Shown piece by piece: positions 1 to 7,252 of a stretch of 17,370 nucleotides of DNA. The notes under the pieces were generated by a model, which worked only from the letters and a program-made list of their open reading frames with translations, had not been told where the DNA came from and did not search any database. Position numbers and translations under genes: made by a program. Origin of the DNA: VAZQ01 sp035552735 (GTDB taxonomy: Bacteria > Pseudomonadota > Alphaproteobacteria > Rhizobiales > Xanthobacteraceae); NCBI GenBank assembly GCA_035552735.1, contig DASZKX010000069.1:1-17370 (forward strand). The letters run 5' to 3'. Each line of letters starts with the position of its first letter. Within the stretch, counting starts at the first letter, position 1.

Positions 1-303
1 TGTCAACCAAAACGGCGGCCGCTCGCCGTCGTCCCGACGCGTCAGTGAGAGCAGGTACAATCGCCCGGGCGTCATGTCGTCTCGCCGATTCCTGCTTGCA
101 AAGATTGATTGCAGATCCTGCTTGGAATGAACCGCTATTCATGCCAATTGGCGGCACCATCAGGTGCGGCTTAGATGCGGCCGGCATATGTCGTATTGCT
201 GTTCCAAGCATCAAAGTCCGGCCGTAATATGCGGCTAATCGCCTACCCATGCGATTCATCGCGCGCGTCCGGTGGAATGGCGCCGCAACGCCAGGAGGGG
301 AAC
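1..303. other. Upstream region without a recognisable gene
   Basis: No reading frame here has a convincing start, ribosome site and family resemblance. An open frame runs in from 175 into the OmpA-family gene, but its first residues look like translated leader. The stretch holds two copies of TCCTGCTTG (90-98 and 116-124), 26 bases apart, and ends in the strong AGGAGGGG ribosome site at 293-300. It probably contains the promoter of the OmpA gene, but I cannot place -35/-10 boxes with confidence. Confidence 0.5.
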
Positions 304-1890
304 TTGCCTAAGGTCTTCAAGATAGAAACATCTCGAAAGAACGCCTTGCTCACCGTCGCCGCGGTCTCCGCGCTGGCCATGGCGCAATGGTTCCTGGCCT
401 CCGATAGTGCCCCGGCCGCGTCCGCGCCTGGCAGCTTCATGGTTGCCCAGAATCCGCCCAAATGCGGTCAAGACCCGCAGCATCCCTGCCCCAAGGAGGC
501 GCCAAAGCAGCCGGCCCCGAAGGGACCGGCCCAGCAGGCGCCACAGCCGAAACAGGCGCAGCCGCAGCAGCCGCCGCCTCCCCCACCGCCAAGGCAGGCG
601 CAGCCGACGCCGGCCCAGCCGCAGCTCAAGCAGCAGGCGCAGCCGAAGCAGGAGCCCCAGATCGAGCGCAAGCCCGCGATCGTTCAGCAGCCGCCCACCG
701 GGCAGCCGCAGCTCAAGCAGGCGCAGCCAAAGGAGCTCGAGCGCAAGCCCGCGATCGTTCAGCAGCCCCCCTCGGGGCAGCCGCAGCTCAAGCAGGCGGA
801 ACCAAAGGAGCTCGAGCGCAAGCCCGCGGTGGGGCAACAGCCACCCACGGGTCAACCGCAGCTCAAGCAGCAGGCGCAGCCGAAGCAGGAGCCCCAGTTC
901 GAGCGCAAGCCCGCGATCGTTCAGCAGCCCGGACAGCCCCAGCCGAAGCAGACCTTCCAGCGTGTCGGCCCGCAGCCCGGACAGCCGGCCGCGGCGGGCG
1001 CGCCCAGCTTCGCAAACGTCCAGGATCTGCGCGCCCAGCGGAAGGAGCACACGGAAGCGGGCGGCCGGGTCGTCATCGAGGAACCCGATCACCGGCAGAT
1101 CATTCGCCAGGGCGGACAGGCCTTCGTGCGCCATGACGAGAACGAGCGTCTCTTCCAGTTCGGGCCAGGGCGCCGCGAACGGCGCGGCGACGGGAACTAT
1201 GCGATCATCGATCGGCCGGATGGCGATGAGATCATCACCGTGACGGACGACGACGGCCGCCTCATCCGCCGCTTCCGCCGCGAGCGCGACGGTCGCGAGT
1301 TCGTCCTCATCGACAACCGCCGCCCGCGCGATGAGCCGATCTTCCTCAACCTGCCGGTTCCGATCATCGGCATCCCACAGGACCAATACATCGTCGACAC
1401 CGCGGTGGCGCCCGAGCCGTTCATCTATCAAACCCTCGAGGCACCGCCGCTGGTGCCGATCGAGCGCCCCTACTCGCTCGACGAGATCCGCTACAACGTG
1501 GCGCTGCGCGACCGCATGCGGCGGATCGACGTCGACACCATCACCTTCGATCTCGGCTCATGGGAGGTCACCCCCGATCAAATCGGGCGGCTGCAGCTCG
1601 TGGCTCAGGCGGTGCAGGCCATCGTCGCCCGCAATCCCAACGAGGTCTTCCTGATCGAGGGCCACACCGACGCGGTCGGCAACGACGTGGACAATCTGTC
1701 GCTGTCCGACCGGCGCGCCGAGACGGTCGCCAGCGTCCTCACCGAGAGCTTCCAGATTCCGCCCGAGAACCTTACGACCCAGGGCTACGGCTCTCACTTC
1801 CTCAAGATTCAGACACCGGACGCCAATCGGCAGAACCGGCGGGTGACGGTACGGCGGATCACGCCGCTGCTGGTCGGCCAAAACGGATAA
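304..1890 (+). CDS. OmpA-family outer-envelope protein with Pro/Gln-rich linker
   Basis: Predicted 528-residue envelope protein. I chose the TTG at 304 because AGGAGGGG lies at 293-300 with good spacing and because it puts a signal or anchor segment (about residues 14-27) near the N-terminus. ATG codons upstream in frame (for example 277) lack this ribosome site. Order: signal segment; a short stretch with two cysteines; a long Pro/Gln/Lys-rich linker with four repeats (about residues 105-210); a charged middle region rich in Asp/Arg; and a C-terminal OmpA domain from about residue 412. The OmpA domain shows EGHTDAVG (about 452-459), the LSLSDRRAETV stretch and NRRVTVRR (about 511-518). This domain family binds peptidoglycan non-covalently, so the protein probably tethers the envelope to the cell wall across the linker. 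There is no OmpA-type N-terminal beta-barrel. The two early cysteines do not form a lipobox. The family call is firm; the specific role is inferred. Confidence 0.88.
   Translation: MPKVFKIETSRKNALLTVAAVSALAMAQWFLASDSAPAASAPGSFMVAQNPPKCGQDPQHPCPKEAPKQPAPKGPAQQAPQPKQAQPQQPPPPPPPRQAQPTPAQPQLKQQAQPKQEPQIERKPAIVQQPPTGQPQLKQAQPKELERKPAIVQQPPSGQPQLKQAEPKELERKPAVGQQPPTGQPQLKQQAQPKQEPQFERKPAIVQQPGQPQPKQTFQRVGPQPGQPAAAGAPSFANVQDLRAQRKEHTEAGGRVVIEEPDHRQIIRQGGQAFVRHDENERLFQFGPGRRERRGDGNYAIIDRPDGDEIITVTDDDGRLIRRFRRERDGREFVLIDNRRPRDEPIFLNLPVPIIGIPQDQYIVDTAVAPEPFIYQTLEAPPLVPIERPYSLDEIRYNVALRDRMRRIDVDTITFDLGSWEVTPDQIGRLQLVAQAVQAIVARNPNEVFLIEGHTDAVGNDVDNLSLSDRRAETVASVLTESFQIPPENLTTQGYGSHFLKIQTPDANRQNRRVTVRRITPLLVGQNG
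616..933 (+). repeat. Four in-frame Pro/Gln-rich coding repeats
   Basis: Four tandem units lie inside the OmpA-family gene: 616-702 (29 codons), 703-777 (25), 778-852 (25) and 853-933 (27). Each starts QPQLKQ and ends near ERKPAIVQQPPTG or a close variant (KPAVGQQ in unit 3). Units 1 and 4 share a QQAQPKQEPQ insert that units 2 and 3 replace with a shorter AQPKEL-type link, giving an A-B-B-A order. All unit lengths are multiples of three, so gain or loss of a unit would keep the frame. Confidence 0.9.
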
Positions 1891-1919
1891 ATCGGGCGGA
1901 TCGCCCACATCTCGTCGTG

Positions 1920-1944
1920 ATGGCCGGGACAATGTCCCGGCCAT
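1920..1944 (+). terminator. Strong hairpin after OmpA gene, likely terminator
   Basis: Perfect inverted repeat with an 11-bp stem (ATGGCCGGGAC and its complement) around a 3-base loop, 30 bases after the OmpA stop, followed on the plus strand by TTTACGTTTT. It fits a rho-independent terminator, although the T run is interrupted. The ATGGCCGGGAC palindrome also resembles dispersed intergenic repeats I recall from Bradyrhizobium-like genomes, so it may be a repeat used as a terminator. It sits between convergent genes and could act in both directions, but the minus-strand side lacks a T run. Confidence 0.65.
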
Positions 1945-1977
1945 TTACGTTTTGGGTCGCGGCATTTTTGTATTGCC

Positions 1978-2082
1978 GCATTTTCGGACGGAAAACCGGA
2001 TTCCAACCCCGCTGGAGTTTATCATCGGGCCGGTCTTCGGCCGGACCCGTTGGCAGGGGCGGGCATTTTCCTGAAAATGCTC
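1978..2082. repeat. Dispersed intergenic palindromic repeat, copy 1
   Basis: The first 28 bases match the start of the element at 7167-7215 at 26 positions, and the end (GAAAATGCTC) matches that element's end (GGAAATGCTC). Copy 1 has about 60 extra bases between the ends, including a bulged GGGCCGG/CCGGACCC hairpin (about 2033-2051) and a GCATTTT/AAAATGC hairpin (2063-2080). The right edge runs into the stop codon of the alpha/beta hydrolase (2081-2083). The two-copy match is seen directly; that this belongs to a repeat family widespread in Hyphomicrobiales is from memory. Confidence 0.6.
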
Positions 2083-3487
2083 AGTGACCCGCCTCGCCCG
2101 AATAGTAGCGCGTGCTGTAAGGCTTGGGCGAAAACTCCGGATGATAGCTGCAGCGGCCCTCGAAGGTTCCGCGCCAGCGCTCGCAGGCGGCGGCAACCGT
2201 TTGCGGTGTCGGCTTGACGCCTTTGTCGATCCACTGCATTAGCGCTTCCACCGCCGCGGCAAGCTCCGGCGGGCTCTGTCCGGTATGCTGGTTCTCGTCC
2301 GTGAAGGCTTGCACCAGCCGGTCGCCGCTGCCGGCGCGATCGACCGCGTCGCGATAGGCCGACTGGACCTCGACCACGACCTGCGGATCGTTGATCGAAT
2401 GGATCGACAGCACCGGCACCGGCAACGAGCCGGTCGGCTCGCCGTCCGCCGCGAGCGCAGCGACGGCCGCCGGATCGGAGGAGAAGCGCGCCACGTTCCG
2501 GTTCAAGTCGGCATCGTCGCGCGATCCGCTGTAGCGCACGTCCGTGTTGGAGAACGCGCTGCGGCCCTGCGTGACGCGCTCGGCGATCTCGCGGAACAGA
2601 AAGGTCGCGGCCTGCATGTGACGAATCAGCATGCGCTCCGGAAACCGCATCACGCCGAGGATATTGGCGAGATTCTGCTTCTGGGATTCGCTCCGCTCCG
2701 CCGCCGCATGGGCGACACCGGTGCAGGCGTCGACGGCCGCTTGCAAATCCTCCAGCGTCATCTTGGATTGGGCCTGAAGGCCGCTCCAGAGCGGATATCG
2801 CGGCTCATCCGGACCAGGCAAGTTCTTGCAGTAATATTGGTAGACCGCGCGCAGATCGGCGCGGAATTGATGACCGACGGGCGCCCCCACCACAAACCCG
2901 CTGTTGAAGAATGCCCCGTCGTAGGCCGGGCTGCCGTCCGCATTCTTCGCATGCGCCTCGATCAGCTTGGCGCCGACCAGGCCCCCGTAGGACGCGCCGT
3001 GATAGATCGTGCGCCGGGGCTTGGCGATGCGTTCGATGAAAAACTTGCGCGCCTGATCGGAATCCTCCACCGCCATCTGCACCCCATAGCCTTCGCGCCG
3101 GTAGCTCGAGGCGATCCAGGCGTAGCCGCTTTTGACCGCGAAGGAGTATTTGGCGAGGTCGTTTTGGCTGGTGGTCGCGGTCGGCGGAACCACTGCGGGA
3201 CCGCCATGGCCGAACACGATCAGGTTTCCATTCCAGTCCTTCGGCATGGCGGCCAGCACATAGGCGCCGCTGCCCAGCCGTTCGGAATAGCAGGTCGCGA
3301 TCTCGGTCACCGCCGGCGGACACGCCGTGACTGCCGGCAGCGCGGCCTTCGGGGCTTCCGCCGATTCCTGGGCAGCGGCCGCGACGGGGCTCATCGCCAA
3401 GGCGATCAGACAAACGCGCGCCGGCCGCCGGAATGGCATTCCGGATCGCAGGCTGCGTTGCACGCCGTGTCGCCCGATGTGTGGCAT
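2081..3487 (-). CDS. Secreted alpha/beta hydrolase (esterase-like)
   Basis: Predicted 468-residue alpha/beta-hydrolase. The ATG at 3487 is preceded by AAAAGGGGGAAG at good spacing; an in-frame ATG at 3532 lies upstream of that ribosome site and is less likely. Residues about 20-39 form a basic-then-hydrophobic signal peptide (PARVCLIALAMSPVAAAA), so export to the periplasm is likely. A possible oxyanion-hole HGG is at 94-96, the nucleophile elbow GASYG at 164-168 gives Ser166, and Asp367 (in INDPQ) with His401 (in ENQHTGQ) complete a plausible Ser-Asp-His triad. A cysteine-bearing C-terminal tail (about 430-468) extends past the core. It is the last gene of a minus-strand run behind a double-cupin gene (50-base gap) and two solute-binding proteins, which suggests it cleaves an ester or similar bond to release a transportable product. 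The substrate is unknown. The fold is fairly sure; esterase activity is inferred. Confidence 0.85.
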   Translation of the reverse strand: MPHIGRHGVQRSLRSGMPFRRPARVCLIALAMSPVAAAAQESAEAPKAALPAVTACPPAVTEIATCYSERLGSGAYVLAAMPKDWNGNLIVFGHGGPAVVPPTATTSQNDLAKYSFAVKSGYAWIASSYRREGYGVQMAVEDSDQARKFFIERIAKPRRTIYHGASYGGLVGAKLIEAHAKNADGSPAYDGAFFNSGFVVGAPVGHQFRADLRAVYQYYCKNLPGPDEPRYPLWSGLQAQSKMTLEDLQAAVDACTGVAHAAAERSESQKQNLANILGVMRFPERMLIRHMQAATFLFREIAERVTQGRSAFSNTDVRYSGSRDDADLNRNVARFSSDPAAVAALAADGEPTGSLPVPVLSIHSINDPQVVVEVQSAYRDAVDRAGSGDRLVQAFTDENQHTGQSPPELAAAVEALMQWIDKGVKPTPQTVAAACERWRGTFEGRCSYHPEFSPKPYSTRYYSGEAGH

Positions 3488-3537
3488 TGCGCTTCCCCCT
3501 TTTCGTTTCGATTTTGATTGGACCGCGATCACAGGCC

Positions 3538-4770
3538 TTACATGACGTCGCCCATGACCTCCTCGCCCTCGCCGGGCGGACGCTGGTAGAATTCCGGATT
3601 CATCCGGCTCGCGACGCCTTCGCGCGCAAGCGTCTCCCCGAATTCCCGGCGGATCGCCGGATCCTCCTGGTGGTACGGAATGGCACTGCCGCCCTTGCCG
3701 AGATCAATGGCGCCGAAATCCATGAGCTGCTCGCCCGGCCGGCCGGGCTTGCGGGCGCGCTGATTGTTGGGGCCGTGCCAGGCGGTGATGCGCAGCCCCT
3801 CCTTGGAGGTGCCGAAATGCTGATGGAACCAGTCGCCGCTCATGGGCGCGGCGGAGACCATGCCGACCGGCTCATAATCCTGGCGCAATATCTTGTCGGC
3901 CTTGCCGTTCTTCCAGGGCGTGGTGCCGAGCGATTCCGGCCACGTATAGGTGTAGCCCTTGCCCTTGACGCAGATGAGCACCGCCGCGGAGGCGTGCTTG
4001 TGCGCCTTCGAATAGCGTCCGGTCTCGTGCTGGCCGATCCAGAGATAGAACCGGTTGCCCGCCATCGACGGCTCGACGCGCCGGTAGCCGGGCGAGCGGC
4101 GGTTGTCGAGCGGCAGCTCGGTATTGACGATGTCCGGAATGAGGTTGGTGCGGCGCATGGCGAGGCCGCGGATCGGATCGGGCTCGACGTCGTCGCTTGG
4201 CTTGAAGAAATCGTCGGCGCCGGAAAACCGCTCGGAGAAATTGTGCGGACAATCGAAGATGAATCCCGGATTGTCGATCAGGTTCATCACATTGGGCGCG
4301 GTGGTTCCGCACAGCAACAAAGCCGGTGCGCTCCCCGCATTGATGAAGCGGTGAAACGCATTGAGCGGGATGGTGAACAACGAGCCCTTCTGCCATTCGA
4401 ACACGTGCCGCTTGCTCTGGCCTTCTAGCCAGACCTCGGTGGAGCCGCGACCTTCGACCACCAGCACTACCTTCTCGTAGAGATGGCGCTCCACATTGAG
4501 GGCGCCCGCCCCCGGAATCTCGACCACATAGGAGCCCCACAGGCCTTCGGTACCGTAGAGCTGGATATAGCTGCCGCGTCCTCCCAGCCGCTTCCACGGC
4601 GTCATCGGCAAATCCTGCACCCGGCGCACCCCGATGCCGCGATAGACCGGCACGCCCTCGGCTTCCATGAAGACGTCATAGGGCAGCGGCTTGCGCTTGA
4701 AGGTGCCGAACCCGGCATTCTCGCCGGCCTTGGGCTCGTGCCAATGGGACTGATCCGTGGTGTCGTGCAT
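3538..4770 (-). CDS. Double-cupin protein (gentisate dioxygenase-like fold)
   Basis: Predicted 410-residue cytosolic protein without signal peptide. The ATG at 4770 follows an AGGAGG ribosome site (complement of 4777-4782). Two cupin barrels are visible. The N-terminal barrel has ERHLYEKVVLVVEGRG (about 94-109) and IPLNAFHRFIN (134-144), giving candidate metal ligands His96, Glu99 and His140, but the first His of the usual HxH is Glu94. The C-terminal barrel has a complete HKH (257-259) and a later HQH (316-318). This bicupin layout is shared with ring-cleaving dioxygenases of the gentisate/1-hydroxy-2-naphthoate type and with sugar-binding or isomerase cupins. The intact metal site in the second barrel is unlike gentisate dioxygenases, where the N-terminal barrel usually carries the iron. 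Oxidative ring cleavage is therefore only one possibility. It is third in a four-gene run, 47 bases after a solute-binding protein gene and 50 before the hydrolase gene. Confidence 0.82.
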   Translation of the reverse strand: MHDTTDQSHWHEPKAGENAGFGTFKRKPLPYDVFMEAEGVPVYRGIGVRRVQDLPMTPWKRLGGRGSYIQLYGTEGLWGSYVVEIPGAGALNVERHLYEKVVLVVEGRGSTEVWLEGQSKRHVFEWQKGSLFTIPLNAFHRFINAGSAPALLLCGTTAPNVMNLIDNPGFIFDCPHNFSERFSGADDFFKPSDDVEPDPIRGLAMRRTNLIPDIVNTELPLDNRRSPGYRRVEPSMAGNRFYLWIGQHETGRYSKAHKHASAAVLICVKGKGYTYTWPESLGTTPWKNGKADKILRQDYEPVGMVSAAPMSGDWFHQHFGTSKEGLRITAWHGPNNQRARKPGRPGEQLMDFGAIDLGKGGSAIPYHQEDPAIRREFGETLAREGVASRMNPEFYQRPPGEGEEVMGDVM

Positions 4771-4817
4771 GGGAGACCTCCTGGCGGCGACGTTTCGGGC
4801 ATTGCGCCCGGGCCCGC

Positions 4818-5876
4818 TTATCCGCCACCTGCGTTGGTAAGCAGTTTCTTCATGTAATCAAGAGTGTCCGGCGACGCACCGCCGATGCGCCCGATGGCGC
4901 GCGCCACCTCGCCGGCGTCGATCGGGCTCAGATCGAGCCTGAGCCTTGCGGCATCATCGCGATATTGCGCATCGTTCTGAACCGCCGCAAAGGCCTCCTG
5001 CAGGACTTGCGCCCGCTCGGGCGGAAGACCCGGCGGCGCCATGAACGGACGGTCCATGAGATAGGGCAGCTCGGCGAGCTCGATCAGCGCACGGTCGCGG
5101 TCGTCGCGCGCGAGCTGCCGCGCGGTCGGCACGTCGGGAAACTGCGGATGGCGGACCGCGCGCGCGAACTGGACGATCACGTGCATGCCCGACTGCGACG
5201 TCAACCATTGCGGCCGCGTCAATTGCAGGACCGAGATGGCGGTGAAGCGCGCGTCGATCTCGCCACGATCGATGGCGAGGAACATCGCATTGCTGTCCGG
5301 ATAGCCCGGGATCAGCTTGAGATTGAAGCCCAGTATATCGCGCATCAGGGTAGCGATGTCGCTGGTGCCGCCGCCCTGCGCCGAAGCGCCGACCAGGAGG
5401 GGCGGCCCCTGCGGCGCCCGCGCCGCTGCGGCGCTCTTCACCGGGGCGTCGGGCCGCGCAATCAAGAGATAAGCGTCATTGGCGAAGCTCGAAACGGATC
5501 CCAGCCAGATGAACTTGCGGGAATCGAATTGGATGTTGGGGTCGCGGCCGAGGAGACCGACCAGCACCAGATCATGGGCGAACGTGCCGATCGACGTGCC
5601 GTCCTTCGGCGCCACATTGTAGAGATAGTTGGCGGCGCGCAGCCCCCCGGCGCCCGGCATGTTCTGCACCACGATGGTCGGATGGCCCGGCAGATAGCGC
5701 GCCAGATGCCGCGCGAGCAGGCGCGCATAGGTGTCGTAGCCGCCGCCCGACCCGGATCCGACGATCAGCTCGATCTGCTTTCCGGCGTAGAAGTCTGCCG
5801 CCGCTTGCGCGTTTGCGGCCGCGAGCCCCGGCGCCAGAACCAGGGCGAGCAGCAACACAATTCGCGGGATGCGCAT
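4818..5876 (-). CDS. TctC/Bug-like periplasmic solute-binding protein, paralogue A
   Basis: Predicted 352-residue exported receptor. The start at 5876 gives a clean signal peptide (MRIPRIVLLLALVLAPGLAA, cleavage near ANAQA) and has AGAAGG just upstream. The mature part begins ADFYAGKQIELIVGSGSGGG, then YDTYARL (48-54), NMPGAGG (72-78) and APKDGT (89-94). This is the divergent TctC-like branch in which GxGSGGGYDxYAR replaces the classical PFAPGGxxD loop that grips the ligand's carboxylate through backbone and water contacts. The C-terminus ends in the amphipathic segment typical of the family (DTLDYMKKLL). It lies directly downstream of a close paralogue (5945-7000) with a 68-base gap and shares long identical blocks with it, for example QFPDVPTAR and ALIELAELPY. 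It probably binds a small organic acid or aromatic carboxylate. No matching permease is nearby. Confidence 0.88.
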   Translation of the reverse strand: MRIPRIVLLLALVLAPGLAAANAQAAADFYAGKQIELIVGSGSGGGYDTYARLLARHLARYLPGHPTIVVQNMPGAGGLRAANYLYNVAPKDGTSIGTFAHDLVLVGLLGRDPNIQFDSRKFIWLGSVSSFANDAYLLIARPDAPVKSAAAARAPQGPPLLVGASAQGGGTSDIATLMRDILGFNLKLIPGYPDSNAMFLAIDRGEIDARFTAISVLQLTRPQWLTSQSGMHVIVQFARAVRHPQFPDVPTARQLARDDRDRALIELAELPYLMDRPFMAPPGLPPERAQVLQEAFAAVQNDAQYRDDAARLRLDLSPIDAGEVARAIGRIGGASPDTLDYMKKLLTNAGGG

Positions 5877-5944
5877 CGGCCTTCTCACGATTTGTCGTCT
5901 CGATCGGTCGCGCCACGCGGGTTTGCCCGATGGTTCCCCTGCCC

Positions 5945-7000
5945 TCAGCCGTTCTTGCCGTCGGAGAGGAGCTTCTTCATGTAGTCGAGCAGCTCGGGCG
6001 GCGCGCCGGCGATGCCCTCGATCGCATGCAGCACCTCCTCGCCGCCGATCGGGCTCACGTCCACCTTGAGCTTGCCGGCCTGATCCAAATATTCCGGGTC
6101 TTGGTGCACCGCCAGGAACGCGGCCTCCAGCGCCTTGGCGCGATCCTCCGGCAGGCCGGGCGGCGCCGCGAACGGGCGCGACAGCCGGTACGGCAGCTCG
6201 GCGAGCTCGATCAGGGCACGCGCATGCGCGTCGGGGGCGAGCTCGCGCGCGGTCGGCACGTCGGGAAATTGCGCATGCCGCGTCACGCGTGCGAACTGAA
6301 GCAGAACCTGCATGCCGCTGTCCGGCTTGAGCCACTCGGGATGCGAGGAGGACACCGCCGACAGGCCGACGAAACGGCCGTCCGTCTCCTTGCGGTCGGC
6401 CGCCAGAAACAGCGCATTGCTGTCCGGATAGCCCGCGATGAGCCGGATGTTGAGTGCGAGCGCGTCGCGCAGCACCGTCGATATGTCGTTGCCGGTCGCG
6501 CCCTCGGCGGTGCCGCCGAGCACGAGCGGGGGACCGCCGGGCGCCCGCGCATCCGCGATCGATTTCACCGCCGCATCCTTGCGGGTCATCAGCAGATAGG
6601 CATCGTTGCCGTAGCTCGACGACGAGCCGAGCCAGGTGAACTTGCGCGGATCGAACCGCACATTGGGATTGTTGCCGATGATCCCCAGGAGCGGCATGTC
6701 GCGCGCGAAGGTGGCGATGATGGTGCCGTCCTTGGGGGCGGTGTTGTAGAGATAATTGACCGAGCGCAGGCTGCCGGCGCCCGGCATGTTCTGAACCACG
6801 ACGGTCGGATTGCCCGGGATGTGCTTGCCGAGGTGGCCCGCCACCAGACGCCCATAGACGTCATAACCGCCGCCCGACCCGTACCCGACCACCAGCGTGA
6901 CCACCTTGCCTTTGTAGAAATCCGCCACCGCGTCGGCGCGCGCGGACACTCCCGCCAGCGCGAGGAGGAACGTGGCCGCCACCGTCTTGAGCACACCCAT
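5945..7000 (-). CDS. TctC/Bug-like periplasmic solute-binding protein, paralogue B
   Basis: Predicted 351-residue exported receptor and first gene of the minus-strand run toward 2081. The ATG at 7000 has GGAGG (complement of 7006-7010) five bases upstream. Signal peptide MGVLKTVAATFLLALAGVSA, cleavage near ARADA. Then ADFYKGKVVTLVVGYGSGGG with YDVYGRL (47-53), NMPGAGS (71-77) and APKDGT (88-93). By eye well over half the positions equal paralogue A, including GYPDSNA, QFPDVPTAR and ALIELAELPY, so the pair arose by tandem duplication. The region near residue 48 that forms the ligand loop is kept, while the middle lobe differs more (for example GLSAVSSSHPEWL against AISVLQLTRPQWL), which could mean different ligands. 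The ligand is unknown. An open frame continues far upstream on this strand, but it lacks any ribosome site or family resemblance there. Confidence 0.88.
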   Translation of the reverse strand: MGVLKTVAATFLLALAGVSARADAVADFYKGKVVTLVVGYGSGGGYDVYGRLVAGHLGKHIPGNPTVVVQNMPGAGSLRSVNYLYNTAPKDGTIIATFARDMPLLGIIGNNPNVRFDPRKFTWLGSSSSYGNDAYLLMTRKDAAVKSIADARAPGGPPLVLGGTAEGATGNDISTVLRDALALNIRLIAGYPDSNALFLAADRKETDGRFVGLSAVSSSHPEWLKPDSGMQVLLQFARVTRHAQFPDVPTARELAPDAHARALIELAELPYRLSRPFAAPPGLPEDRAKALEAAFLAVHQDPEYLDQAGKLKVDVSPIGGEEVLHAIEGIAGAPPELLDYMKKLLSDGKNG

Positions 7001-7062
7001 CCTTGCCTCCGCACCAAGTGCCGCCCGGGCCGCGTCCGTCCCGCTTTCGATCGGCGCCGGGA

Positions 7063-7092
7063 TTGTCCTCCAACGCCGCCGGCTTGTATACT
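7063..7092 (+). promoter_or_regulatory. Candidate promoter for the beta-propeller gene
   Basis: TTGTCC (7063-7068), an 18-base spacer and TATACT (7087-7092) resemble -35/-10 boxes in an otherwise GC-rich divergent intergenic region. An AT-rich patch continues to about 7104. Transcription would start near 7099 and carry the dispersed repeat at 7167-7215 in a roughly 150-base leader before the ATG at 7253. I found no equally good boxes for the leftward genes. Confidence 0.35.
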
Positions 7093-7166
7093 TTTTGCAT
7101 AATTCGAGCGGCCTCACATCGGCTGGAGATCGCCACCGACGCGACATTTTCCATTCTCGCGCAGTC

Positions 7167-7215
7167 GCGTTTTCGGACCGAAAACCGGATTCCACTTTTC
7201 CCGGAAATGCTCTAG
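7167..7215. repeat. Dispersed intergenic palindromic repeat, copy 2
   Basis: A compact element that begins GCGTTTTCGG and ends GGAAATGCTCTAG. Its left part matches 1978-2005 at 26 of 28 positions. It contains a near-perfect GTTTTCGG/CCGAAAAC palindrome (7169-7185). It lies in the leader of the beta-propeller gene, 38 bases before the ATG. Sequences of this style (CCGGATTCCACTTTTC followed by ATGCTC) are, from memory, common between genes in Bradyrhizobium-like genomes. Confidence 0.6.
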
Positions 7216-7252
7216 GGTGGGGCATCGAAGACAAAACACTAGGGAGGATCCC

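Noticed and set aside
90..124. Two TCCTGCTTG copies as an operator
   Set aside because: Only nine bases, spaced 26 apart, with no promoter boxes that I can place next to them; could be chance.
407..1243. Arg/Ser-rich frame and other long frames across the OmpA linker
   Set aside because: These are frame shadows of the Pro/Gln repeats; the SR-like appearance comes from reading CAG/CCG repeats out of frame.
2285..3517. 410-codon plus-strand open frame antisense to the alpha/beta hydrolase
   Set aside because: Its composition (Arg, Gly, Ala, His) is typical of antisense frames in GC-rich genes, while the minus-strand frame has a signal peptide and catalytic motifs.
5877..6335. Upstream extension of receptor A (long open frame from 6335)
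   Set aside because: It overlaps the 3' part of receptor B in another frame, is rich in Arg/Ala/Gly as expected for a GC-rich shadow frame, and the signal peptide starts only at 5876.
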